Below, piece by piece: positions 35,847 through 43,503 of a stretch of 64,000 bases of DNA (position 1 is the first letter of the stretch; every line of letters starts with the position of its first letter). The translations under genes and the position numbers were made by a program. Below the pieces are notes generated by a model. The model saw only the letters and a program-made list of their open reading frames with translations. It made no database searches and had not been told where the DNA came from. The stretch is from Parashewanella sp049608225. Lineage in GTDB: Bacteria; Pseudomonadota; Gammaproteobacteria; Enterobacterales; Shewanellaceae. The stretch is taken from positions 10,339 to 74,338 of the forward strand of contig JBMYXI010000007.1 in assembly GCA_049608225.1 (NCBI GenBank), written 5' to 3'.

Positions 35847-37133
35847 TCATCGTTTTTGTTTTTTGGTGGCATTCACTTTTACGCGGCGACCAGACATGCT
35901 TTTTTCAGCGATGACTTGCTCTCGAACGTTATCTGTGCGCTCCTTATTCTTGCTGAAACTACGACGCTTGTTAATTTGTTTCAATAACAAGTCACGGCTA
36001 CTGACTTCGTATCCCGGCATGACGATTCGCTTGATTTTTTGACCAATTAATTTTTCAATATCGCTTAGGGTACGCTCTTCTTCACGACTGACTAATGATA
36101 TTGCAACGCCAGTTTTGCCCGCGCGGCCTGTACGGCCAATACGGTGAACGTAATCTTCAGCGAGGAAAGGTAAGTCGTAATTTACAACGTATTCAAGATC
36201 TTTAATGTCCAGACCGCGTGCTGCAACTTCGGTTGAAACCAATACACGAATTTTGCCTTCCATAAATTCACGCAGTGCACGGCGACGATTGCCTTGGTTC
36301 TTTTCACTGTGAACGACTTTGGCAGGGATGCCATCAAGGTTTAAGCCTTTGGTTAAGCGATCCGCATCTTCACGGGTGGCGCTGAACACTAATACTTGCT
36401 GCCAATTTTTACGACCTATCAGCTCAGATAACAGTTCGCGTTTACGACGTTGCTCAACGGGATAAACAACTTGGCTTACGGTTGCTGCTGTAGTGTTTTG
36501 TTTATCGACACTAATAATACTGGCGTTATTCATGATGCCATTAGCAAGTTTTTTCACTGCACCTGAAAAGGTAGCGGAAAATAACATGCTTTGTTTTTGT
36601 TTATTACAAGCTTGAATGATTTTTTGAATGTCAGTGTTAAAGCCCATATCAAGCATACGATCGGCTTCATCTAACACCAGAAAATCGATTTTTGCCAAAC
36701 TGACGTTTCCAGCCATTAAGTGTTCAAGTAAACGCCCCGGTGTGGCAACCACAATATCAACGCCTTGACGAAGTTTGTCTGCTTGAGTTGAAGCTTTCAC
36801 TCCGCCATAAACTGTCACAGTCGAGAAGTTTAAGTACTTGCTGTAATCTTTTATGTTATCAGCAATCTGTGCCGCTAATTCGCGTGTTGGAGTTAAAATC
36901 AACGCCCGAACATTGGCTTTGGCAACGGCTTTATCTTGCTGCAACATTTTGTGCAAAATAGGCAGTGCAAACGCGGCAGTTTTTCCTGTTCCCGTTTGCG
37001 CACTGGCAATGACATCTTGTCCGCGACGTATTGCTGGAATGGCTTTTTGCTGAACAGGAGTCAATTGGCTATAGCCACACTCAGCGATAGCTTTTAACAT
37101 TTCTTCTGGAAAATTAAACGACTCAAAATTCAT
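35847..37133 (-). CDS. rhlE: DEAD-box ATP-dependent RNA helicase, RhlE type
   Basis: All helicase motifs are visible: Q motif FPEEMLKAIAECGYSQLTPVQ, motif I ASAQTGTGKTAAF, Ia PTRELAAQI, II LDEADRMLD, III FSATFS, IV VLVFSATRE-like, V STEVAARGLDI and VI HRIGRTGRAG. The short basic C-terminal tail (RVKVNATKKQKR) matches RhlE-like enzymes, which aid ribosome assembly and RNA decay. 428 residues. Other DEAD-box subgroups such as SrmB are less likely. Confidence 0.9.
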   Translation of the reverse strand: MNFESFNFPEEMLKAIAECGYSQLTPVQQKAIPAIRRGQDVIASAQTGTGKTAAFALPILHKMLQQDKAVAKANVRALILTPTRELAAQIADNIKDYSKYLNFSTVTVYGGVKASTQADKLRQGVDIVVATPGRLLEHLMAGNVSLAKIDFLVLDEADRMLDMGFNTDIQKIIQACNKQKQSMLFSATFSGAVKKLANGIMNNASIISVDKQNTTAATVSQVVYPVEQRRKRELLSELIGRKNWQQVLVFSATREDADRLTKGLNLDGIPAKVVHSEKNQGNRRRALREFMEGKIRVLVSTEVAARGLDIKDLEYVVNYDLPFLAEDYVHRIGRTGRAGKTGVAISLVSREEERTLSDIEKLIGQKIKRIVMPGYEVSSRDLLLKQINKRRSFSKNKERTDNVREQVIAEKSMSGRRVKVNATKKQKR

Positions 37134-37292
37134 AACTCATTCCTGCAATATAATCTAACAAAGCAACCCAAAATCGGTCGGTCGCGGAGTATACCACAAT
37201 GAGCCTAAAGATTGATTTATTAACCAACTTTAATTGGTACTAAATTTGAGGTTTGCCAAGTGCGCTGATCTTTTTGGAAATGTAAGCATTAT

Positions 37293-37320
37293 TCCTCCTA
37301 CTGGCTATCTAGTAGGAGGA
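37293..37320 (-). terminator. Stem-loop after pepP
   Basis: A perfect 10-bp inverted repeat TCCTCCTACT / AGTAGGAGGA with an 8-base loop, 10 bases beyond the aminopeptidase stop. There is no clear U-tract, so termination may be partial. Confidence 0.6.
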
Positions 37321-37329
37321 TAAAGTGGA

Positions 37330-39126
37330 TCACAGTTGTTCGGTTGCTTGCGTGAGCCACTTGAGATCATCGTCGGTTAAAAACGGGCTGATAGTTGCGA
37401 AAACCAGTTTGTGGTATTGGTTTAACCAATAAATTTCAGCCTCGGTCATTAAGGTTATATCGACTAAACGTAAGTCAATTGGTGCCATGGTTAATACTTC
37501 GAATTTGAGCATTTCACGTTCTTGCTGAAACAAGTTTCTACATGGCGCAACAGCAACTACGTTTTCAATTCGAATGCCAAACTCATCTGCACGGTAGTAC
37601 CCCGGCTCGTTAGACAAAATCATGCCTTCAAGTAAAGGTACTGAGTTTTGATTTTTACCGATGCGTTGCGGTCCTTCATGGACATTCAAATTGTGACCTA
37701 GTCCATGGCCTGTACCATGATCGTAATCGTATCCGTGTTGCCATAAAAACTGTCTGGCTAACGCGTCTAACTGTTGCCCCGTTGTACCTTTGGGGAACCT
37801 TGCCTTATCAATGGCAATGTGTCCTTTAAGAACCAAAGTAAACATTTGTTTGTGCTCAGCCGTCACCTTACCAATCGCAATCGTACGGGTGATGTCTGTG
37901 GTGCCATCTGGGTATTGAGCGCCAGAATCGACCAAATACAGGCTATCCATCGGCATTACGGCAGGCTTGCCATTATTGTGATTGTAATGACACATAGCGG
38001 CATTGCCACCTACTGCTGAAATAGTGTCAAAACTTGGTTGTTGATAGCTAGGATCTTGCTTTCTAAAGCTTTCAAGCTTGTCGGCTAACACTGCCTCGTC
38101 ATGCAAGTTGTGTTGCTTAACTTCTGTATCTAACCATGCAAGAAATTTACTCACTGCAACGCCATCTCGAACATGACAATTTCTCATGCCACTGAGTTCA
38201 GCGTTATTTTTTTGTGCCTTGATGAGTGCAATAGGATCGTCGCATGCAATCAGCTGAGCTCCAGCTTGTTGAGCGGTGAGTTGGCTCCAAGCATTGGCAG
38301 TTTTTGGATCAGCAAGCAAGTGCTTAGCAGACAATTGCTCAAGGTGATGTTTTAATTCTGTCTCGGCATAAAACGTCACGCCTTTGCCAACGTGCTTTTC
38401 AATATTGTCAGGGAGTTTATTGAGATCGACAAACAGTTTTACCTGTCCATGGTTGTCAATTAACGCCGTTGATAATACGACAGGTAAGCAAGGAATATCT
38501 GTGCCGCGGATATTCAATAACCAACAAATAGAGTCTAACGCAGTGATAAGGGCAACGTCTGCGCTTTCACTTACGAGCTTTTCAGCAATAATTTTACGTT
38601 TTTCAATACTGCTTTGACCTGCGGCCTTATCGCTGAATAAGGTTATTGGAGCGGTTGGTGCCATAGGTCTTGATTGCCAATTAATATCAATTGGGTTTTG
38701 CTGAACTGCTACTAATTCAATATCCGCTTTGGTTAATTGTTTGGCGGCATTTTGATACCAATCAAGGGTATGGACTTTGGCATCAATACCTACTTTTGAG
38801 CCTGTTGTTAGTTTTTTAACTAACCAGTCAATTTGCGGAGTATCCGTCAGGCTTTCGAAGTCGAAATGTTTTTCATCAACTTGCTGTCGAACTTGAACGG
38901 TATAGCGTCCATCAGTAAAAATCGCTGCTGATTTTTTCAAGACAATAACCGCGCCAGCGGAACCAGTAAAGCCACTGATCCATAATAATCTTTCATTACA
39001 GGCGGGGACATATTCACCAATGTATTCATCGGCGCGAGGAATAATGAAGGCATCGAGCTTATGTTTACGCATAGTTGCTCGAACGGCGTCTAAGCGTTCC
39101 ATAGTTGGATGGGAGGCAACTGACAT
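37330..39126 (-). CDS. Xaa-Pro aminopeptidase (M24B family, long form)
   Basis: A 598-residue aminopeptidase P-like enzyme removing N-terminal residues before proline. Two creatinase-like N-terminal domains precede a pita-bread catalytic domain with the dimetal ligands in LVDSGAQYPDGTTDITRT (two Asp), GHGLGHNLNVHEGP (His), LSNEPGYY (Glu) and IRIENVV (Glu). The three-domain length matches the APP1/XPNPEP1-like group common in Shewanella. Cytoplasmic, no signal peptide. It follows the FKBP gene by 46 bases on the same strand. Confidence 0.93.
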   Translation of the reverse strand: MSVASHPTMERLDAVRATMRKHKLDAFIIPRADEYIGEYVPACNERLLWISGFTGSAGAVIVLKKSAAIFTDGRYTVQVRQQVDEKHFDFESLTDTPQIDWLVKKLTTGSKVGIDAKVHTLDWYQNAAKQLTKADIELVAVQQNPIDINWQSRPMAPTAPITLFSDKAAGQSSIEKRKIIAEKLVSESADVALITALDSICWLLNIRGTDIPCLPVVLSTALIDNHGQVKLFVDLNKLPDNIEKHVGKGVTFYAETELKHHLEQLSAKHLLADPKTANAWSQLTAQQAGAQLIACDDPIALIKAQKNNAELSGMRNCHVRDGVAVSKFLAWLDTEVKQHNLHDEAVLADKLESFRKQDPSYQQPSFDTISAVGGNAAMCHYNHNNGKPAVMPMDSLYLVDSGAQYPDGTTDITRTIAIGKVTAEHKQMFTLVLKGHIAIDKARFPKGTTGQQLDALARQFLWQHGYDYDHGTGHGLGHNLNVHEGPQRIGKNQNSVPLLEGMILSNEPGYYRADEFGIRIENVVAVAPCRNLFQQEREMLKFEVLTMAPIDLRLVDITLMTEAEIYWLNQYHKLVFATISPFLTDDDLKWLTQATEQL

Positions 39127-39172
39127 GATAACTCCGTTATCAAAAATTAATTAAAATGAAGTTTTGTGATTA

Positions 39173-39646
39173 TTACTCGTTAATACCAAGTAATTCAACA
39201 TCAAAAATAAGGACTGAATTTCCTTGAATTTTACCGGTTTGACGTTTGCCGTAGGCCAATTCGCTAGGTATAAAAAAGCGAAACTTGTCGCCGACTGACA
39301 TCAATTGTAATCCTTCTGTCCAGCCTTTAATCACTCGATTTAGAGGAAAGGAAATTGGTTCGTTACGCTCGACCGAGCTATCAAATACAGTGCCGTCAAT
39401 TAAAGTACCATGATAATGTACTTTAACAGTGTCTCGAGCAGTAGGATGAATGCTGCCATCACCTTTATGCTGAATAATATATTGCAGTCCAGATTTGGTG
39501 GTGATAACGCCATCTTGTTGTTTGTTTTGTTGTAAGAAAGCTCGTCCTTTTTCAAGATTTGCTTTTGCTGCCTTTGAATTATTTGCTTGAGTAAAGAAAT
39601 AAAATATCACCATAGTAATTACTATGATGGCTAATACCATTTTCAT
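39173..39646 (-). CDS. FKBP-type peptidyl-prolyl cis-trans isomerase
   Basis: A 157-residue protein with one N-terminal membrane helix (MVLAIIVITMVIFYFF) and a C-terminal FKBP domain: VHYHGTLIDGTVFDSSVER, PISFPLNRVIKGWTEGLQLM and GDKFRFFIPSELAYG. The short region before the domain (ANLEKGRAFLQQNKQQDGVI) resembles FkpA/Mip-type linkers but is too short for their dimerisation domain. It is probably anchored and faces the periplasm, helping envelope protein folding. Confidence 0.92.
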   Translation of the reverse strand: MKMVLAIIVITMVIFYFFTQANNSKAAKANLEKGRAFLQQNKQQDGVITTKSGLQYIIQHKGDGSIHPTARDTVKVHYHGTLIDGTVFDSSVERNEPISFPLNRVIKGWTEGLQLMSVGDKFRFFIPSELAYGKRQTGKIQGNSVLIFDVELLGINE

Positions 39647-39706
39647 GTGTTGAGCTCATATCTATTTGAATGTGGGTATCATTGCACTATCAAGCAATGA
39701 TTACAA

Positions 39707-40591
39707 TTATGTTGATTCCATAAGCCGTTTGGTAATTTCATCATATCTTGCTGGTAGCTGAGCTGAGGATCTTTTTACTAAATATAATGATTCAGTGACT
39801 AAGTTTTGAGGGTGAAAAATCTTAATGTTTGCTTGTGGTTCAAAATGAGCAATGGCGCTCATTGGTAAAATGGTAAAACCAAGTCCTTGTGAGACAGGCA
39901 ATAAAATTTGCGACAGCTGATTGATGTAGCCTTTTATTGGCAGTGAATTTAATGAGACTGTCTTTAAGTCAGCTTCATCACAATGTTTCAGATATAAAGA
40001 TAAGTAGTGTTCAACATCTGGGTGATAAATTAAGCCCATTTCCTCCAGTGTTGTTGCTGTAATAGCTTGGTTCTTGAACTGTGCTGGGTACACTAAGCAA
40101 AGTTGCTCTGTTGCGAGTTGGGTGGCATGTAAAAAAGATTGCGTTGGTTTATTGGTAACAATGCCAACATCAATCACACCTGAGGCAATGTCATCGATGA
40201 TCTTATTATGGGGAGCGACCTCAAGTTTGATGATAATTTTTTTATGCTGTTTTTGTAGTGAAAGCAGTTTCGGATAAATCGATAGCGCCACTGAACCAGA
40301 GCACGCAATTTTACAATCTCCCGCATAGGGATCATCGAAGTCTAAGCTGGATATAAACTGTTGTTCATGGTGTTGGCATTGCTGTGCATAGAGATAAACC
40401 CTGCGACCTGCTTCGGTTAATTCGATGGGTTTTTGACTACGACGAATTAATGTGTGACCACAAGCCTGTTCGAGTTTTTTAAGGTGCTGACTGACACCGG
40501 GTTGGGTCATATTTAGCTTTTCAGCCGTCTTAGTGTAATGCCCAATTTCTACTAAATTTCGAAATGTATGCAACCAAACAGGGTTGATCAT
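39707..40591 (-). CDS. LysR-family transcriptional regulator
   Basis: A 294-residue LysR protein: N-terminal helix-turn-helix (HYTKTAEKLNMTQPGVSQHLKKLEQ) and a C-terminal periplasmic-binding-like effector domain. The ATG at 40591 has GGAA seven bases upstream and matches the usual start (MINPVWLHTFRNLVEIGHY); the longer frame to 40636 is less likely. It is divergent from the VOC protein gene at 40705, which it probably controls. Effector unknown. Confidence 0.9.
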   Translation of the reverse strand: MINPVWLHTFRNLVEIGHYTKTAEKLNMTQPGVSQHLKKLEQACGHTLIRRSQKPIELTEAGRRVYLYAQQCQHHEQQFISSLDFDDPYAGDCKIACSGSVALSIYPKLLSLQKQHKKIIIKLEVAPHNKIIDDIASGVIDVGIVTNKPTQSFLHATQLATEQLCLVYPAQFKNQAITATTLEEMGLIYHPDVEHYLSLYLKHCDEADLKTVSLNSLPIKGYINQLSQILLPVSQGLGFTILPMSAIAHFEPQANIKIFHPQNLVTESLYLVKRSSAQLPARYDEITKRLMEST

Positions 40592-40608
40592 CAGTAATTT
40601 CCATAATA

Positions 40609-40643
40609 AAAAATTATCAAAAAGCAATTGAATCATAATTTTT
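40609..40643. promoter_or_regulatory. Candidate LysR operator
   Basis: A 9-bp inverted repeat AAAAATTAT / ATAATTTTT with 17 bases between arms lies between the divergent lysR and VOC genes, where a LysR-type activator would bind. The arms are pure A/T, so chance is not excluded. Confidence 0.3.
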
Positions 40644-40704
40644 ATATGAGTAAATGCAAGAATATGATACTGGCATTGTTATCACTGATTGAAATGAGAT
40701 CACT

Positions 40705-41220
40705 ATGCTTGAAAACACGCACACACCTTATCCACGGACTTTTTCTCATATTGGTATTTCGGTACCCGATCTTGAAGCTGCGGTAAAATTTTATACCGAA
40801 GTGCTTGGTTGGTATTTAATTATGAAACCAACAGAAATCGTCGAGGATGACTCTGCCATTGGTGAAATGTGTACCGATGTATTCGGTGCTGGATGGGAGC
40901 ATTTTCGTATCGCGCACCTATCAACAGGAGATAGGGTCGGGGTTGAATTATTTGAATTTAAAAACCAAGCCAATCCTGAAGATAACTTTGAGTATTGGAA
41001 AACTGGTGTATTCCATTTTTGTGTGCAAGATCCAAATGTTGAAGAGCTTGCAGATAAAATTGTTGCAGCTGGTGGCAAAAAACGCATGAAAGCGCCAAGG
41101 TATTATTATCCGGGAGAGAAACCCTACCGTATGATTTATATGGAAGATCCCTTTGGTAATATTCTTGAAATATATAGCCACAGCTACGAACTTCATTATG
41201 CAAGTGGTGCCTACAGCTAG
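40705..41220 (+). CDS. VOC (glyoxalase/dioxygenase) family protein
   Basis: A 171-residue protein with two beta-alpha-beta-beta-beta modules. The first opens with FSHIGISVPDLEAAVKFYTEVLGWYL, where His and the later Glu are typical metal ligands; the second ends with MIYMEDPFGNILEIYSHSYEL. It resembles lactoylglutathione-lyase-like enzymes, but the VOC superfamily also includes dioxygenases and antibiotic-resistance proteins, so the reaction is not assigned. The divergent LysR suggests induction by its substrate. Confidence 0.85.
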   Translation: MLENTHTPYPRTFSHIGISVPDLEAAVKFYTEVLGWYLIMKPTEIVEDDSAIGEMCTDVFGAGWEHFRIAHLSTGDRVGVELFEFKNQANPEDNFEYWKTGVFHFCVQDPNVEELADKIVAAGGKKRMKAPRYYYPGEKPYRMIYMEDPFGNILEIYSHSYELHYASGAYS

Positions 41221-41322
41221 AGTTTCACGAATACATACTGCTGCAACCTGCATGTTGAACAATTTCTCTGGTCTATGTTAGCTTATGTTGCTAAAAAGTT
41301 AATTTTGTAATGGGGCAGCAGA

Positions 41323-41769
41323 ATGGAAGCACAACTTACTCTTAGAAAACCAAATGAGGCTGATCTGAGTATTTTCTATCAGCAACAAGCCGATCCACTT
41401 GCTTGTCAAATGGCGCAGTTCCCATCCAGAAATGAGACTGAATTTTATCAACATTGGCAAACAATTATGTTGATGAATGACGTTAGCATTTCAACCATTG
41501 AGCATGATGGCAATGTGATTGGTAACCTTGTGAATTGGGATCAGAATGATCAAAACTTAATTGGTTTTTGGTTAGGCCGAGAGTTTTGGGGACAAGGGTT
41601 CGCGACCCAAGCGTTAATGTCTTTTCTCCAAAACATCACTCGCCCTGTACAAGCTTATGTCCATCAGGAAAACTTTGCTTCTCAGCGTGTGCTGGAGAAA
41701 TGTGGCTTTATTCCTTACGAGCAAATCGATGGCGAAGATGGCATCGAAATTCTATTCCGATTAGATTAG
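41323..41769 (+). CDS. GNAT family N-acetyltransferase (RimJ/RimL-like)
   Basis: A 148-residue acetyltransferase: LTLRKPNEADLSIFYQQQAD at the N-terminus, the acetyl-CoA loop FWLGREFWGQGFATQALMSFL and the C-terminal ENFASQRVLEKCGFIP motif typical of the RimJ/RimL group. Shorter than average at the N-terminal side. Its stop codon lies inside a short GATTA tandem repeat (41759-41777). Substrate unknown. Confidence 0.85.
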   Translation: MEAQLTLRKPNEADLSIFYQQQADPLACQMAQFPSRNETEFYQHWQTIMLMNDVSISTIEHDGNVIGNLVNWDQNDQNLIGFWLGREFWGQGFATQALMSFLQNITRPVQAYVHQENFASQRVLEKCGFIPYEQIDGEDGIEILFRLD

Positions 41770-41785
41770 ATTAGATTAGATTTCC

Positions 41786-41840
41786 GTACTCTAAAGTACA
41801 TTTTTCAGCTACCTGCTCGGCCAGTTTATGGCGGCAGGTA
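41786..41840 (+). terminator. Stem-loops after the GNAT gene
   Basis: Two hairpins: GTACT-CTAA-AGTAC followed by ATTTTT (41786-41805), the better terminator candidate, and TACCTGC / GCAGGTA (41810-41840) with a longer loop. Confidence 0.45.
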
Positions 41841-41925
41841 ACTATGTGGAAGTTATTTTGTTAATGTAATCAGTTTATTGTTAACTTATTTTATATCGGC
41901 TTCACGCGTTTGTTGTATTTTCTAG

Positions 41926-42597
41926 CTAATTTGCCTTTAGCTCTTCAGCTTTATCTTTTGCAGTTTTCAATGCATCATCTAGTAACTCTTGAAGCCTTGA
42001 TATAAGAGCCTCTATTCCTTTTTCACTCATTAGTTGAGATATAGAAACTTTAATACCACATGAAACGATTGAACACCCTTTTACATCTGGTATGCAGTTA
42101 AACGGTGTATTTATGTCTTGATAATCAGGGTATGCCCCTTTTTCCCATATATCAAAACGCCAGTGACTTTGCTCATTAGTAAAAGGTGTGTATATCCCGA
42201 TACAAATAAGTGACTCAGCAGTATCTATCGATTTCGGTAACTCTAATCCATCAGGTTCTGTCTTACCTACTTTTACGCTTGTATCTGAATCGACAGAAAA
42301 TGAAACGAGGTAATCACCTATTTTAATGGACTTTCCATTGTCAATGTTTTCAAACATATAAAGCGTGGATATTGCAGGCAGCAAATCCCATTTCCACTTT
42401 ATAAATGGATTAGATGTTGCACTAGGGCTATTAAATTTATCAGGTTTCCAGAAATAATACTTTGTATCTAATTCAGTTGCGATTCTCTCAATGCTAGGTA
42501 ATAGGCGTTGATAATATGCTGCAAGCAAACGATGTGCTGTTCGAACCTGTTGTAGTAGTTCGTCATGTTCTTTCGGAGTAACGTCTAAGCCTTGCAT
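41926..42597 (-). CDS. Unknown third gene of the KAP-nuclease operon
   Basis: Not recognised; 223 residues, soluble. The N-terminal 50 residues are helical (EHDELLQQVRTAHRLLAAYY), the centre is beta-rich with many aromatics (KYYFWKPDKF, WKWDLLPAI, SHWRFDIWEKG), and the C-terminal 40 residues form an amphipathic helix (IEALISRLQELLDDALKTAK). It could be a sensor or an inhibitor paired with the nuclease. The ATG at 42597 has AAGGA nine bases upstream and lies two bases after the nuclease stop (TAA TC ATG), better than the one at 42615. The tight spacing argues for a shared function with the two upstream genes. Confidence 0.7.
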   Translation of the reverse strand: MQGLDVTPKEHDELLQQVRTAHRLLAAYYQRLLPSIERIATELDTKYYFWKPDKFNSPSATSNPFIKWKWDLLPAISTLYMFENIDNGKSIKIGDYLVSFSVDSDTSVKVGKTEPDGLELPKSIDTAESLICIGIYTPFTNEQSHWRFDIWEKGAYPDYQDINTPFNCIPDVKGCSIVSCGIKVSISQLMSEKGIEALISRLQELLDDALKTAKDKAEELKAN

Positions 42598-42599
42598 GA

Positions 42600-43460
42600 T
42601 TATTTTCCTTTCCATTTATTGAGTGAAGAATGTGCTTTTAGGTTGAGTTCGTGTTGCTGTGACCAAGAGGAGAGTTGCAAGAACTTTTTTGAAATATTGA
42701 AATTGAATGTATTGAAAGGTGCCAATTTATATTGGTCTAATGGCTTAAGTTTAGGTAGTTTGCTGTTTAATAGTTTATCCCAAGTAAACTTGCTTGTTCT
42801 GATTCCATATAATTTCAGCGCATCAAGCATATCATTTAAAATTCGTATATCTTGAATTGAACACACATTGTTATCCAATGTGGTTAGTTCAACTAATCTA
42901 TCTGCAATAAATTGCCATTCAATTGCAGCAACCCCAAGCAATAACTCATACTTAGATTTTTTGATAATGTCTTGTCTAACTGTAGAAGACGTTATCTTAC
43001 TTGTTTGACCGAGTGCGAGGAAATACAGTGCTTTTTTTGTATTTTCATTGCATTCAATGTAACCATTAATTTCAGTACGCCATTGCTGTTCATTTTGATA
43101 GCCGCCAGCGGGAGGTTTAACTTCTATCAATATATCAGCATGAGTGAATTTGAGGATTAAATCAGGTTCAACAAATTTTCGATTTTCGTCTTGTAATGAA
43201 AAGTGAGGCCAATAATCAATAGATATAAAATCGCCGAGTTCCGTTAAGCCTTGTATCGCATTTCTGAACAAGGTTTCTGGGGACGAAAAAAAGGATGTTA
43301 AAATTTGCTTTTGTAAATTAATAGAGAGATAGGCAAATCGTTCAAAAAAAGTAGAAGTTAATAAATCTTCTCTTGTTTTGAATAAGTTAGACCAACTCAC
43401 AGGTTGATTATCTTCACCGTTTATACGTCCAGATTTTCCGTGAAGAATAGCTTTTAACAT
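42600..43460 (-). CDS. PD-(D/E)XK nuclease-like protein
   Basis: A 286-residue soluble protein with the core PD-(D/E)XK pattern: EPDLILKF (Asp100), then ILIEVK (Glu113, Lys115) on the next strand, and a following helix EQQWRTEINGYI resembling the QxxxY type. This core is found in restriction-type and repair nucleases. An N-terminal 80 residues (GRINGEDNQPVSWSNLFKTR) and a C-terminal half without recognisable domain remain. It lies 43 bases after the KAP NTPase gene and two before the third gene. Nuclease activity is inferred from the motif and needs the fold to be confirmed. Confidence 0.7.
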   Translation of the reverse strand: MLKAILHGKSGRINGEDNQPVSWSNLFKTREDLLTSTFFERFAYLSINLQKQILTSFFSSPETLFRNAIQGLTELGDFISIDYWPHFSLQDENRKFVEPDLILKFTHADILIEVKPPAGGYQNEQQWRTEINGYIECNENTKKALYFLALGQTSKITSSTVRQDIIKKSKYELLLGVAAIEWQFIADRLVELTTLDNNVCSIQDIRILNDMLDALKLYGIRTSKFTWDKLLNSKLPKLKPLDQYKLAPFNTFNFNISKKFLQLSSWSQQHELNLKAHSSLNKWKGK

Positions 43461-43503
43461 TTATGATTTCCTTAGTTTTAGCTTGTTGATATCACGCTAT
43501 CTT

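Noticed and set aside
41759..41777. GATTA tandem repeat at the end of the GNAT gene as an integration or attachment site
   Set aside because: Fewer than four short copies, no partner site and no integrase nearby; probably slippage near the stop codon.
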